From NCBI GenBank assembly GCA_030447525.1, contig JAUJOR010000008.1, forward strand, positions 12,153-72,665: a stretch of 60,513 nucleotides of DNA. Direction: 5' to 3'. The notes beneath the pieces are model-generated. The model had not been told where the DNA came from and searched no databases. It worked only from the letters and a program-made list of their open reading frames with translations. Shown here piece after piece: positions 10,617 to 19,795 of this stretch. How positions within the stretch are numbered: the first letter of the stretch is position 1; each line of letters starts with the position of its first letter. The DNA is from Chloroflexota bacterium (GTDB lineage: Bacteria; Chloroflexota; UBA11872; UBA12225). A program made the position numbers and the translations under genes.

Positions 10617-12398
10617 TTACTTGGCGCGTTGCCCTTTGTATCGCGCGCCCTTGATGAGCCACCACACCCCGGCGCCGACCGCCAGCGCCCCGGTGATGGC
10701 CGCTACCCCGGCCAGGGTGTAGAGCAGGTTGGCGAAGTCCATGGCGGCCCGGGCGAGCAGGGCCTCAATCGGGGTGCTGTGCCCTAGCTTGGCCTCGAGC
10801 GGCCCGGCGCGGCGGGCGCTGTCGGCCAGGCGCTCCCAGAGCCCCCCGGCCAGGGCCGGGTCACCCAGGAGGGCTAGGAGCGTCCCCAAAGCCCCGCCGG
10901 CAAGGACCAGCCCTGCCAGGAGGACGAGGCGAGCCCGCCACAGGAGGGCGCGGGCCGTCCCGCCGTCCGGGCTTCCGGCCCCCAGTGGCCGGCGCAGGAA
11001 GAGGAGGGTGAGCACGGCGAAGCCGGCGACGTTCAGCGTGGCGTTGGCCGTCTGCAGCGCCAGGGGCTCCTGCCACGGGAGGCGAGATCCCAGGGCTCCG
11101 GCCATCGCGTCCCCGATCAGGAAATCGTGCAGCGCCATGTTGAGGAAGCTGCACACCGTGGTGGTAGCCAAGGGGAGCAGGAACCAGGGGTCGAGCGCCG
11201 CGGTGGCCGCCAGGAGGGGCACGGCGGCGAACTGGTGATTCTCGTGCACTTGGGTGATGGTCATGAAATAGGCGCTGGCGGTGTAGCCGGCCGCGCCCAG
11301 CACCAGGCGCGGGGTGAGTCGCCCCGTCAGGCGCAGCAGGGCAAGGAGGGCGAAGAGCCCGAAGCCGAGCCGGCCGACCGTGGCGTGGGTCAGGAGCTCC
11401 GGCGCCGTCCAGCCCCCAAAGCCCCCCACCGGGTGCCAGTCCAGCACCGCTATGGCCACCCCGGGGAGCTTTAGCCACCAGAGGTTATGGGCGTTGGCCG
11501 AGACAGAGGGCATCACCTGGGGGAGGTTGAGGAAGACGGTGAGCATGTCTGCCAGGCGCCCGGCGCGCACCCAGGGCTGGACGATCCACCAGGCCACGGC
11601 CGCCCCGGCCCCGACCATGGCCGCCAGCCCCAGCGGGCCGGTGCGCCGGCAGGCCACCCAGATCAGGAGAGGGAGGAAGACCCAGGTCTGGGGTTTCACC
11701 AGGCTCCCGGCGGCGATCAGCCCCCCGGCCGCGGCGCCGGCGGCCACGGCCATCGCCTGTGCCCTCACGCGCCAGTGCCCCCGTGCCCGAACAGGCCACC
11801 AGCCGGGAAAGATCACCAGGGCGCCGATGGCTAGGACGAGGAGTGTGGTGTTGAGGCTGTCACCCTGCCCCCAGTAGGCGACGTCAAAGAGGGCCGCCGG
11901 GTTCCAGGCGTAGAGGGTGGCCGCAGCCCACCCGCGCCAGAAACCCCCTCCCCCGCTGGCGGCGACGATGCCGAACAAGGCCAGGGCCAGGGCACCGTGA
12001 CCGGCGACGGCGATCAGCTTGATGCACAGGCGCAGCCAGTCCCCGCCCGCCACCCCTGCCGGGGGGGCGACACGCTCGGAGAGGCGCACGGCCGCCTCGT
12101 AGGCGTAGGCCATCCCCGGGGGGTAGATCAGGTACGACTCAGGGTACACCCCGCTGTAGGCCTCCGCGATGCCGTCGCGCTGGATGGCCCGGGCCCAGCC
12201 GCTGACATGGGTCATGTCCGCCAGGGGGTGGTCCGGCCACGATGCCATCTGGACGGCGAAGATCAAAGCCCCGCCTAGCGTGACGAGCAGGAGCAATCCC
12301 TGCGCCAGACGCCTGGACAAGCGCTGAGTCCTGGCCGTGGCGCCCTCCACCCAGCGCCGGCAGAGCCCCAGGCTACCGTTTTCGGGCCACGACCACAT
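10617..12398 (-). CDS. GT-C type polytopic glycosyltransferase (Gpi18-like)
   Basis: 593 residues with roughly 12 hydrophobic helices. AIQRDGIAEAYSGVYPESYL and YPPGMAYAYEAA near the N-terminus followed by LYAWNPAALFDVAYWGQGDS are typical of polyprenyl-phosphate-sugar dependent mannosyltransferases of the Gpi18/GT87-like kind. Such enzymes work at the outer membrane face and add a hexose to a lipid or protein acceptor. Donor and acceptor are not readable. The ATG at 12398 overlaps the end of the methyltransferase gene by 26 bp, indicating translational coupling. A short cytoplasmic, basic C-terminal end (KGARYKGQRAK) closes the protein. Confidence 0.78.
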   Translation of the reverse strand: MWSWPENGSLGLCRRWVEGATARTQRLSRRLAQGLLLLVTLGGALIFAVQMASWPDHPLADMTHVSGWARAIQRDGIAEAYSGVYPESYLIYPPGMAYAYEAAVRLSERVAPPAGVAGGDWLRLCIKLIAVAGHGALALALFGIVAASGGGGFWRGWAAATLYAWNPAALFDVAYWGQGDSLNTTLLVLAIGALVIFPGWWPVRARGHWRVRAQAMAVAAGAAAGGLIAAGSLVKPQTWVFLPLLIWVACRRTGPLGLAAMVGAGAAVAWWIVQPWVRAGRLADMLTVFLNLPQVMPSVSANAHNLWWLKLPGVAIAVLDWHPVGGFGGWTAPELLTHATVGRLGFGLFALLALLRLTGRLTPRLVLGAAGYTASAYFMTITQVHENHQFAAVPLLAATAALDPWFLLPLATTTVCSFLNMALHDFLIGDAMAGALGSRLPWQEPLALQTANATLNVAGFAVLTLLFLRRPLGAGSPDGGTARALLWRARLVLLAGLVLAGGALGTLLALLGDPALAGGLWERLADSARRAGPLEAKLGHSTPIEALLARAAMDFANLLYTLAGVAAITGALAVGAGVWWLIKGARYKGQRAK

Positions 12399-13353
12399 TG
12401 TGGGCGCAAAAGAGGCTTAGTCCCGGCGTCGCCTCCACGACCCCCTCCACGGCCCGAGCCAGTCCCAGCAAGGCGGGTGGGGTGAAATCCGGTACCAGGC
12501 CGGAGCGGTGGGCCCGGATCTCCGTGACGCCCGCGGCCCGCAGGTCGGCCACGATCTCTTCTTGGGGCACCAGGCGCTCCGCTCCTGTGTCCTGGGGGAT
12601 GCGCTTCATCAGCAGGGGCCAGTACGGGTTCTTCGGATTGTGGTCCCAGATGACGACGTGCCCGCCGGCGCGGGTGACGCGGCACATCTCCCCGATCGTC
12701 TCGGCGATGCGCCCCGGATCGGTGATATGGTGCAGCGTGGCCACGGTGATAGCCAGGTCAAATGCCCCGTCTCTGAAGGGGAGGCGCTCGCCGAACCCGG
12801 CCACCGGGTGTCCCCGGCCGTCACGCCTCGACCCCGCATCCTCGGTCGGAGCGCCTGGCGCGGCCAGGGGTGGGGCGAGGAGCTGGGCCAGCATGCCGGT
12901 CGAGGCGTCGAGGCCGTAGACGTCGTAGCCCGCCAGGGCGATGGCCTCCGCCAACGTCCCCGTGCCACAGCCGACGTCCAGCACGGCGGCCCCGGCCGGG
13001 GCGAGCGCGCGCACCAGGTCAACACGCTTGGCTCGGTAATGGGCGGCCACGTGCCGGGGGATGCTGCCGTCGTAATGGGGGGCGATGCCGTCGTAGAGGG
13101 CCTTTTGCGCCGCTGCCCAATCGGCCGGCCGCCCCTCCGGGAACAACAAGGGGATGCCGTCCTGGATGGGGAAGCGACGCCCGCAGCCGGCGCAGCGCAG
13201 GGCCTGGCCATCCTGGCGGCTCGCCTCCGCCCCTTGCCTCCCCGCTTCAGGGCCGCCGCCTGTAAGGGCCAGGGAGTGGCGGCAGTGCGGACAGGCCAGC
13301 TTCTCCAGCAACGCCTGCGACAGGGGCGGGGTGGGGATCATCGGTGCAACCAT
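12373..13353 (-). CDS. SAM-dependent methyltransferase with Trm112-like zinc ribbon
   Basis: 326 residues. An N-terminal zinc ribbon with two CxxC pairs (LACPHCRHSL and LRCAGCGRRFPIQDGIPLL) is followed by a class I methyltransferase: AVLDVGCGTGTLAEAIA (motif I), FDLAITVATLHHI (post-motif) and GGHVVIWDHNPKNPYW. This ribbon plus Rossmann arrangement is common among small-molecule, lipid or glycan methyltransferases. The substrate is unknown. It ends inside the start of the GT-C gene and begins 12 bp after the epimerase, so the three form an operon. Start ATG 13353; ATG 13341 (MIPTPPL) is equally possible. Confidence 0.83.
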   Translation of the reverse strand: MVAPMIPTPPLSQALLEKLACPHCRHSLALTGGGPEAGRQGAEASRQDGQALRCAGCGRRFPIQDGIPLLFPEGRPADWAAAQKALYDGIAPHYDGSIPRHVAAHYRAKRVDLVRALAPAGAAVLDVGCGTGTLAEAIALAGYDVYGLDASTGMLAQLLAPPLAAPGAPTEDAGSRRDGRGHPVAGFGERLPFRDGAFDLAITVATLHHITDPGRIAETIGEMCRVTRAGGHVVIWDHNPKNPYWPLLMKRIPQDTGAERLVPQEEIVADLRAAGVTEIRAHRSGLVPDFTPPALLGLARAVEGVVEATPGLSLFCAHNVVVARKR

Positions 13354-13365
13354 GCCCAGACCGGA

Positions 13366-14247
13366 CTATCGAGCCAGGGCGAGGGCATGGGGCTGGGGCT
13401 GCTGACTCAGGTGGTGCCGGCAGTACATCAGATTGCGCCGCAGCTCGGCGGCGAGCTTCGTCTCCTCCTGCACGGGAAGGGCGTGGGGGGTGAGTTCGAC
13501 GACGACGATGCCGCTGTAACCCCGCCCCGCCAGGCGGGAGAGAAAAGGGCCCAAGGGGAGGTATCCCTTTTCCACCGGCTGATGCTGGTGCTTGCCGTTG
13601 AAGTTGGAGAGGTGGACGTGGGCGATACGGTCGGCCAGCGGCTCGTACACGGTCAGGAGATCGATGCCGGCGGTGCCCCAGTGCGTCGTGTCCAGGCACA
13701 GGTGGGGGAACCGGCGTAGCTCCTCCGGTGTATTGAGGGCGTAGGGGTTGAGGCGCCGGCCAAGGAAGCGCCGCAGGGGGAGGTTTTCGACGGCGATAGT
13801 CACCGGCGTCTGAGCCTGCTGCGCCGTCAACCCGCCCTCAGTCAGCCAGCGCCGGTACCGGCGGTGATTTGCGCCGACGGGGAGGATGGGCGCCGCCCAG
13901 CGGCGCCCGCCGGTCATGACCAAGAGATCGTGGAAGCGGAAAGGGAGGTGCACGTTCAGGGTGCGCGCCCCTACCGCCTCGGCTACGGCCAGGGCGCGCT
14001 TGACCCGTTCCACCTCGTCCCTCGGCCAGCCGGACGCCGCCCCGAAGGGGCTATGGACGCTGAGCACCGGGACGCCATACTGGTCGACCAAGCGCCGCAG
14101 GTATTCCGGCTGACGCGTGTCCCAACGATCGTCGACGATCGCTTCCAGGCCGTCGTAGCCGGTCTGCGCCGCCAGCTCGAACGCGCGCGTCGTGCCGTAC
14201 GTGTAGACCGAACCCGTAGAAAGGGCAACTTGTATCACGCCGGGCAT
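13366..14247 (-). CDS. TIM-barrel sugar phosphate isomerase/epimerase-like protein
   Basis: About 293 residues of the xylose-isomerase-like/AP-endonuclease-2 barrel family. It starts IQVALSTGSVYTYGTTRAFELA, and contains VLSVHSPFGA, ARTLNVHLPF, ITIAVENLPLRRF-like, HLCLDTTHWGTAGIDL, RIAHVHLSNFNGKHQHQPV and GIVVVELTPHAL, i.e. the His/Glu/Asp metal ligands at successive strands. Members isomerise keto-sugars or act on inositols; the substrate here is open. The ATG at 14247 gives the natural N-terminus; an ATG 22 codons upstream would add an unconserved stretch. First gene of the epimerase-methyltransferase-GT-C run. Confidence 0.82.
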   Translation of the reverse strand: MPGVIQVALSTGSVYTYGTTRAFELAAQTGYDGLEAIVDDRWDTRQPEYLRRLVDQYGVPVLSVHSPFGAASGWPRDEVERVKRALAVAEAVGARTLNVHLPFRFHDLLVMTGGRRWAAPILPVGANHRRYRRWLTEGGLTAQQAQTPVTIAVENLPLRRFLGRRLNPYALNTPEELRRFPHLCLDTTHWGTAGIDLLTVYEPLADRIAHVHLSNFNGKHQHQPVEKGYLPLGPFLSRLAGRGYSGIVVVELTPHALPVQEETKLAAELRRNLMYCRHHLSQQPQPHALALAR

Positions 14248-14435
14248 TCTACCTTTCGGGGCTCGCAGGTCAGCCGGCCCGTTGGAGGGGCACTTCCCCG
14301 ATACAGTAGCCATCGCGCCATATATCCTGGAGCGCTCAGCGCCCAGGAGCTCGTCCCTGGCTCCTCTCCCTCAGCCACGGTAGGACACTCGTGGGTGCTC
14401 CGGGCCTCGTATGCGAGTCGCACGCCGGCTCTACG

Positions 14436-17400
14436 TCAGCTCGCGGCCGCCGGCAGAGTGCTGAGGGCGACGGCCCCGTTCTCCATGACGATGTGGTGGG
14501 TAAAGAGGCTGGGGTCGAAGGCCTGCGAGTGGGAGATGAGAAACACCTGCTGGAAGAAGGTGGCGATCTGCCCGTGGGTCAAGAGATCTATCAAGGACGC
14601 CGTGCGGTCGCGGTCGAAGCTGGAGAGAGGCTCGTCCAGGAAGAGGAAGCCGGGGGATGTCCCCAGCTCGCGCGGGAGCGCCGCCAGGGCAAAGCCGAGG
14701 CGCAAGGCCAGCGAGAACTGGTCTTGCGTCCCGCCGGAATAGAGATTCTTTTCCACGTAGCCGCGCTTGCGCTCGTCCCATACCTGCAGGCGATAGTCCG
14801 GCGTCAGCTCGGCATAGCGGTAGCGCTCGGCGGTCAGCAGGGGCAGCAAGAGGCACATGTTGCGCATCGTGTCCGGCAGCACCTTGTTGATCATTCGCTG
14901 CCGCGTCTGCCCCAGGATGTCCTGTGCCCGGCGGCGGGCTGCCAGGTCGAGCTCCAGCTCGGCCAGCGCCGCCGTCGCCTGGGCCGGCGTCGGGGGGGCT
15001 TCGTCGCCGAGGAGGAGGCGCGCTTCCTGGACGGTCCGCATCAGGTCCCACTCCCGCTGCCGCAGCCCGTCCAGGGCGCGCTCCGTCTCGTCCAGCGAGG
15101 GGAGGTGGGCAGAGGTCTCCGGGCAGGCCTCCCGCAGCCGGGCGGCCAGCTCAACTAGGCCATGCAGGTCGCGCGCCCCGCCCGCGGCGCCGGCAGCCGC
15201 TTCTTGGAGCGCCAGCCCGGCCAGGGAGAGCAGGTCGCCGGCCAGGCGCCAGCCCTCCTCCACCGTCCGCATCAGTCCATCTTCGGCCGACCAGACGGCT
15301 CGTTGCGTCTCTTGCTCGGCGGCCCGCACCGCCGGCTCGTCCAGCGCCGCCAGCTCGGCTTCAATGGCCCCCAGACGCCGTTGAGCCAGGGCCAGCACCG
15401 CCTCGGGATCTTCTCTGTGGCCCCCTTCCACGGCCTCCCCATGGAGGCGGGCCGCAGGCTCTTCGCAGATGCGCTGGCCCGGCGCCGTCGTGGCCTCCCC
15501 ATGGAGGGGGGCATCAGGCGACGTCAGACCCCAGACATCAGACGTCAGGCTTGAGACTTCAGACAGGGCCCTGGCCAGGGCGGCGCCGAGCTCGGCGAGC
15601 CGCTCGCCGGCCCCTTGCAGGCCGGCTTCGACCTCTTCCAGGGCAGCGGCCTGGCGCTCCAGCACCGCCACCTCGCCCTGCAGGACGTCGCAGCCTTCCT
15701 GGAGGCGCTGGCGGAGGGCGACCACGTCGGCGCCTTCAGGGCCGGCGAGGAGGGCCACTCCATCCGCACGGCTGGAGTCCCCTCCCGGAACTACCTCGCA
15801 CGAGAAACCGCTGCCGGCGCCCGAGTGGTGCGCCTGGTCTGCATCCCAGGAAACCGCAGGGGCGGGCGTCAGGGCGAGGGCCAGGCCAGCCGCAGGCGCA
15901 GACAGGACCGTCCCCGGCGCCCGCGCCACGGCGCTACTCCGAGGCGTGGCGGCCGCGGGTGCCGTCGTTGCCGGGATGGCCGCCACGGGAACGACGGCGG
16001 CGTACAGCCGGGCCATCTCGGCCACCACGGCAGCCTCCTCAGCCCCCAGGACCTCCAGGCGGGCGCGCAGCGCCACGTCGGTATCGGATGCCAGGTCTTG
16101 CCGGCACTCCTCTAGCTGCCGGAGCCACTCCCCTCCGGTGCGGTCGAGGTCCACCAGCCGGGCCTGCAGGCTGGTGCGCTTGCCTGTCGCCTCGGCCAGC
16201 TCGCCAAAGCGCCGCTGGGCAGCGGCGTTGGCCCGCCGGATGGCTTCCGGCAGCCCCTCGGCCGGCAGGCCCAGCCCCTGCGCCGCCGTGAGGCAGCCCT
16301 GCTCGGCGGCCAGCAGGGTGCGCTGAGCGGTCGCCACGTGGCGTTGGAGGGTGGCCACGTCCGGCAGTCCGGCACGCGTCGCGGCCGCTTCTTTGAGGCG
16401 CGCCGCGGCGGCGATGACCTCCGCCCTGGCCTGGACGTAGCGATGGTCGGCAGACTGCGGGTCATCCGGGGCGCCTTGCGCCGCCGCGGCCAGCGCAAGC
16501 TCGACGGCCGCCAGGCGGCGCTGGGCCCCCGCGATGTCCGCCGGCACGGGCTCGCCGCAGGCGGTCAGTTCTGCGGTGGCCTCTTGGAGCTCGGCAACCG
16601 GCGCGCCATCGCCGGCGGCACTAAGCAGCGGGAGATTCCCGACCTGCAGGCCAGTCGCTTCAGCCTCGCTCGCCGGCCGGGCCTCGATCAGCTCGGCGCC
16701 CCCCGCCCACAGGCGCAGACGCACCACCTGTGCCCCGGTCAAGGGATGGTCGACGAGCAGGCTCAAGCGCAGCCCGGCCGTCTCACCCGCCTCCTGTCCC
16801 TCGGGAGGGCCGGCTTCGGGACGGACGGCGACGTGCTCCACCCCGGCCACCGCTAGGGCCAGATCGGCCAGCAGGCGCCTCGCCCGTGCGGCAGCGCCGG
16901 CCACCTGGCACGCCTCGCACCAGCGCCGCAACGCCTTGGCCAGCTCCCGCTGCCGGCGTAGCGTCTCCTGGGTGGCCAGCGTGGCCCGGGCGGCCGCCAG
17001 CGTTGCTTCGGCCTCACGCTGCCGCGCCTCGGCCTCCGCCCGCTCGGCCACCTGGCTCTGGAGGTCTTCCAGGGCATGACGAAGCTCGCCCAGACCCCCT
17101 AGGCGTTGCTGGAGGTCTTGGAGCGCGGCCAGCCGAGCGGCCATCTCCTGCTGCTCCGTCAGCAGCGGGGCCAGGCTATTCAGCTGCCTGGCCACGTCGC
17201 GGCGCTCGCGGCGCCGGCGGTCGAGCTCCGTTGTGAGACGGGCGTTGTGGGCCGCCAGGCGCTCGCGCTCCTGGAGCCGGGCGGCGATTCGCTCCCTTTC
17301 CTGGGCCAGCTCCTTCAGCCGAGCCTGCTGACCGACAAGGGCTTCGACCTGCGTGCGAGCCGTCTGGTGCCGGGCCAGGGCTGCCTGGACCCTGGGCAAG

Positions 17401-18317
17401 GTGGCGCTGGCCCGGCGGGCTTCCGTTGCCCGGCGCTCCAGCTCGGCATGCTCCCGGGAGGCCACCGCCATCTGCTGGGCCACGTCCTGCACCCGTTGCC
17501 ACCGCGCCCGCGTCGCCTGGGCCTGTTCGATGCCCGCCAGCGCGGCGCGCAGGGCCGCGAGGCGCTCGTTGTGCTCCTGGAGCGCCGCGCCGGCCGCCGC
17601 TCCGGTGGCCTTCAAGGCATCCAGCTGCGCCAGGCCGGCGCGGAGCCGCACGAGGCGGCGCTGCCCCTCCAGGGAGTGCCGCTCCTCCGCCAGAACTGCC
17701 AGCTCACCCGTGGCCTGGGCCAGCGCCACCCGGGCGCGGGCGGCACCTAGCAGCACGTCATCCTGTGGGCGGGGCTTTAGCCGGCCCTGCACGTCCGAGA
17801 GCTTGCCCAGGTTGAGCAGGATGGTCAGGGCCTCTTCGCGGGAGGCCCGAGACAGGGTCTCCAAGCGTCCCAGCTGCTTTTGGGCCACCAGGCAGGAGTT
17901 CAGCAGGGCCTCCGCGGTCAACCCGCCGAGCTCCGCCTGCAGGCGCTGCGACACGGCCGCTGCCCCGCGGACGGTTTCTTCGTCCCCCGCTCCCTCTCCG
18001 GGGCGCACTACGCTCAGCTCCGCCTCGCTGCGCAGCGTCTTGGCCGTCTGCCGCGTGCGCCGCCGGACGGCCAGCTGCGTCCCGCTGACAGCCAGCTGCA
18101 GGCGCACTTCCATCTCGTCGGCCCCGTAGTGCAGGGCGGATGCCTGGTCGCCCACCATGGGTACGCCATAGAGGGCGAAGTGGACGGCGTCGAACAGGGT
18201 AGATTTGCCGGCCTCATTCCGCCCTTCAATAAGAAAGCTCCCCCGCTCCGGGAACGTGAGATCGAGGGAGGCAATGCCTTTGTAGTGCGCCACCATCAGG
18301 CGCCCCAGGGTGATCAC
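14436..18317 (-). CDS. sbcC: SbcC/Rad50-like ATPase with insertions
   Basis: ATPase subunit of an SbcCD (Mre11-Rad50) complex that opens and trims DNA ends and hairpins. Of 1293 residues, the N-terminal lobe has Walker A GRNEAGKST (32-40) and the Q-loop region NSCLVAQKQLGRLE. The C-terminal lobe has signature LYSGGTQDQFSLALRLG (about 1192), Walker B FLFLDEP (1225-1230), D-loop SSFD and switch His ISHSQAF. Long coiled coils lie between. C467-E-A-C470 is a candidate zinc hook but is off-centre and followed by a globular-looking stretch. Two low-complexity insertions lie around residues 780-860 and 915-965. Start GTG 18317 gives the usual N-terminal strand; no good Shine-Dalgarno is seen. sbcD is 112 bp upstream. 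Confidence 0.88.
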   Translation of the reverse strand: MITLGRLMVAHYKGIASLDLTFPERGSFLIEGRNEAGKSTLFDAVHFALYGVPMVGDQASALHYGADEMEVRLQLAVSGTQLAVRRRTRQTAKTLRSEAELSVVRPGEGAGDEETVRGAAAVSQRLQAELGGLTAEALLNSCLVAQKQLGRLETLSRASREEALTILLNLGKLSDVQGRLKPRPQDDVLLGAARARVALAQATGELAVLAEERHSLEGQRRLVRLRAGLAQLDALKATGAAAGAALQEHNERLAALRAALAGIEQAQATRARWQRVQDVAQQMAVASREHAELERRATEARRASATLPRVQAALARHQTARTQVEALVGQQARLKELAQERERIAARLQERERLAAHNARLTTELDRRRRERRDVARQLNSLAPLLTEQQEMAARLAALQDLQQRLGGLGELRHALEDLQSQVAERAEAEARQREAEATLAAARATLATQETLRRQRELAKALRRWCEACQVAGAAARARRLLADLALAVAGVEHVAVRPEAGPPEGQEAGETAGLRLSLLVDHPLTGAQVVRLRLWAGGAELIEARPASEAEATGLQVGNLPLLSAAGDGAPVAELQEATAELTACGEPVPADIAGAQRRLAAVELALAAAAQGAPDDPQSADHRYVQARAEVIAAAARLKEAAATRAGLPDVATLQRHVATAQRTLLAAEQGCLTAAQGLGLPAEGLPEAIRRANAAAQRRFGELAEATGKRTSLQARLVDLDRTGGEWLRQLEECRQDLASDTDVALRARLEVLGAEEAAVVAEMARLYAAVVPVAAIPATTAPAAATPRSSAVARAPGTVLSAPAAGLALALTPAPAVSWDADQAHHSGAGSGFSCEVVPGGDSSRADGVALLAGPEGADVVALRQRLQEGCDVLQGEVAVLERQAAALEEVEAGLQGAGERLAELGAALARALSEVSSLTSDVWGLTSPDAPLHGEATTAPGQRICEEPAARLHGEAVEGGHREDPEAVLALAQRRLGAIEAELAALDEPAVRAAEQETQRAVWSAEDGLMRTVEEGWRLAGDLLSLAGLALQEAAAGAAGGARDLHGLVELAARLREACPETSAHLPSLDETERALDGLRQREWDLMRTVQEARLLLGDEAPPTPAQATAALAELELDLAARRRAQDILGQTRQRMINKVLPDTMRNMCLLLPLLTAERYRYAELTPDYRLQVWDERKRGYVEKNLYSGGTQDQFSLALRLGFALAALPRELGTSPGFLFLDEPLSSFDRDRTASLIDLLTHGQIATFFQQVFLISHSQAFDPSLFTHHIVMENGAVALSTLPAAAS
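15432..15555. repeat. Repeats inside sbcC: duplicated GGCCTCCCCATGGAGG and a GACATCAGAC-type array
   Basis: GGCCTCCCCATGGAGG is present at 15432-15447 and again exactly 60 bp on at 15492-15507; each contains the inverted pair CCTCC/GGAGG. Immediately after (about 15520-15555) comes a degenerate run of GACGTCAGAC, GACATCAGAC and TTGAGACTT units. On the coding strand these give two LHGEA copies and SLTSDVWGLTS. A similar run occurs at 40979-41018. Confidence 0.7.
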
Positions 18318-18429
18318 CGCCGGCGGGCTCCGCGAGCTAATCCACGGCCAGCGGGGAGCTCACCCAAGGGCCAGGCTGCGATAACCAGGCTTCCGTCGCA
18401 CTCGCACCCGGCGTAGAGATGTCGGGCCG

Positions 18430-19653
18430 TCATTGGGGGGCCATCCCCTGGGTGTACTCGCCCAGGATGCGTTGCAGGGCCACCTCCACCACCCGCCGCT
18501 CCTCGTGCGACTGGGCGGCGTCGCGCATCAGGCCGGCGGTGAGCTGTAGCTCCTCCACCTGGGAGAGGCGCATCCCGCGCCCCCCGGCCTCGCCAAACTC
18601 GTCCTGGAGCTCCAGCTGCGACGTGTCGATCTCGAAAAAGAAGTACCGGCCGTTCCCCACCTCCTGGACCCGGCCCAGGTCGAGGGCGCTGTACACCTCC
18701 CGTGTAAGCACCCCCTCCAGGTGCAGCGTGGCCAGGCAATCGTCGGCCGCCTGCCCCTCGATGCGCTCCAGGACCACCGAGGTGGGGTCTTGCTCCGGCA
18801 GGCGCAGGCCGAAAGGCGCGGGCGTGAGCTCGTGCCCCGTCACTTTCACCCGGCAGCGGGGCTGCGCCCCGAACGTGCGCCACTCATGGCGCGCGCGCCC
18901 GCTGGTGTCTAGCTCTAGCACCAGGAAGCCGGGATCGTGGACGAACTCCTCGTAGTACATCCGCTCCGTTGCCCCGGGGACGAGGACATGGGTGCCTCCT
19001 ACCGTGAAGTGGGTGCGGGCGTGGACGTGACCCACAAGTAGGTAGTCGGCGTCCAGCCGGGCGATGCTCTCCCGCTTCACCACCGGCTCGAAGGTACCGG
19101 GATAGGTGTGCCCCTCCAGGCTGCTGTGCATCAGCAGGAGCTTCCAGTCCGCCCGACCCTCCGGCGGGTCGGGGAAGGCCACCCCCTCCAGCGGGTCATC
19201 CCCGAAGGCCGTCTGGGCGTCCCAGCACAGCCCGCCGATGGCCAGGGTCAACCCATGACGCTGGAACAGCTCGTACTCGATCTCATGGCTGGCGGAGAAG
19301 AGCCGTAGCCCCCCTAGCCGGGCGTACAGATCGGCGGCCAGCAGCCCCCCCTGCTCGGTGGACTGGCGCGGCGTGTCGTGGTTGCCCCCGACGGCGAGGG
19401 TGATCACTCCGGCCTCCCGCAGATCGGCAAGGCAGCTGGCCACAAAGGAGCGCTCCGCATTCCGCGGATCGATGGTGTCAAAGAGGTCACCACACTGCAG
19501 GAAGAAGTCCGCCCGCAGCTCGATGGCCGCGTCCACGGTATGGCGAAACGCCCGCCGCAGCACCCGGCGGCGCTCTTCCAGCCGCACCACCGGCATCTTG
19601 GCGTGGTAGCGGTTGAGGTGGTTATCGGCGGTGATCACGGCGCGGACAGGCAT
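18430..19653 (-). CDS. sbcD: SbcD/Mre11-like nuclease
   Basis: Nuclease subunit of SbcCD; a manganese-dependent calcineurin-like phosphoesterase acting on DNA ends and hairpins. The 407 residues carry ITADNHLNR (D10, H12), GDLFD (55-59), VGGNHD (88-93), LLLMHSSLEGHTY and LLVGHVHARTHF, the full metal-ligand set. The C-terminal 150 residues form the capping/partner-binding region. Start ATG 19653. It lies upstream of sbcC on the same strand (gap 112 bp), the standard order. Five bases upstream of its start codon begins one arm of a perfect 20-bp inverted repeat. Confidence 0.93.
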   Translation of the reverse strand: MPVRAVITADNHLNRYHAKMPVVRLEERRRVLRRAFRHTVDAAIELRADFFLQCGDLFDTIDPRNAERSFVASCLADLREAGVITLAVGGNHDTPRQSTEQGGLLAADLYARLGGLRLFSASHEIEYELFQRHGLTLAIGGLCWDAQTAFGDDPLEGVAFPDPPEGRADWKLLLMHSSLEGHTYPGTFEPVVKRESIARLDADYLLVGHVHARTHFTVGGTHVLVPGATERMYYEEFVHDPGFLVLELDTSGRARHEWRTFGAQPRCRVKVTGHELTPAPFGLRLPEQDPTSVVLERIEGQAADDCLATLHLEGVLTREVYSALDLGRVQEVGNGRYFFFEIDTSQLELQDEFGEAGGRGMRLSQVEELQLTAGLMRDAAQSHEERRVVEVALQRILGEYTQGMAPQ

Positions 19654-19657
19654 GCTA

Positions 19658-19770
19658 CCCCCGGCGCAACGGGCGGGCGTAACCCCGGTCGTGTGGCGGC
19701 CGCACGCTCAGAGCTGCACATCTGCGCACCGAGTATAACGAGGCCCGCTCCCCGCCCGTTGCGCCGGGGG
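19658..19770. repeat. Perfect 20-bp inverted repeat flanking a 73-bp core
   Basis: CCCCCGGCGCAACGGGCGGG at 19658-19677 is the exact reverse complement of 19751-19770; matching stops abruptly at both outer and inner edges. The 113-bp element fills most of the gap between sbcD and the neighbouring membrane protein gene. No open frame lies inside. It could be a small non-autonomous element, a long-loop transcript structure or an operator pair. Confidence 0.85.
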
Positions 19771-19795
19771 ACGTGCTGTGCAGGTCAAGGAGCGG

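Noticed and set aside
17106..17750. Plus-strand frames through sbcC
   Set aside because: Antisense to a clear ATPase gene; codons encode no recognisable protein.
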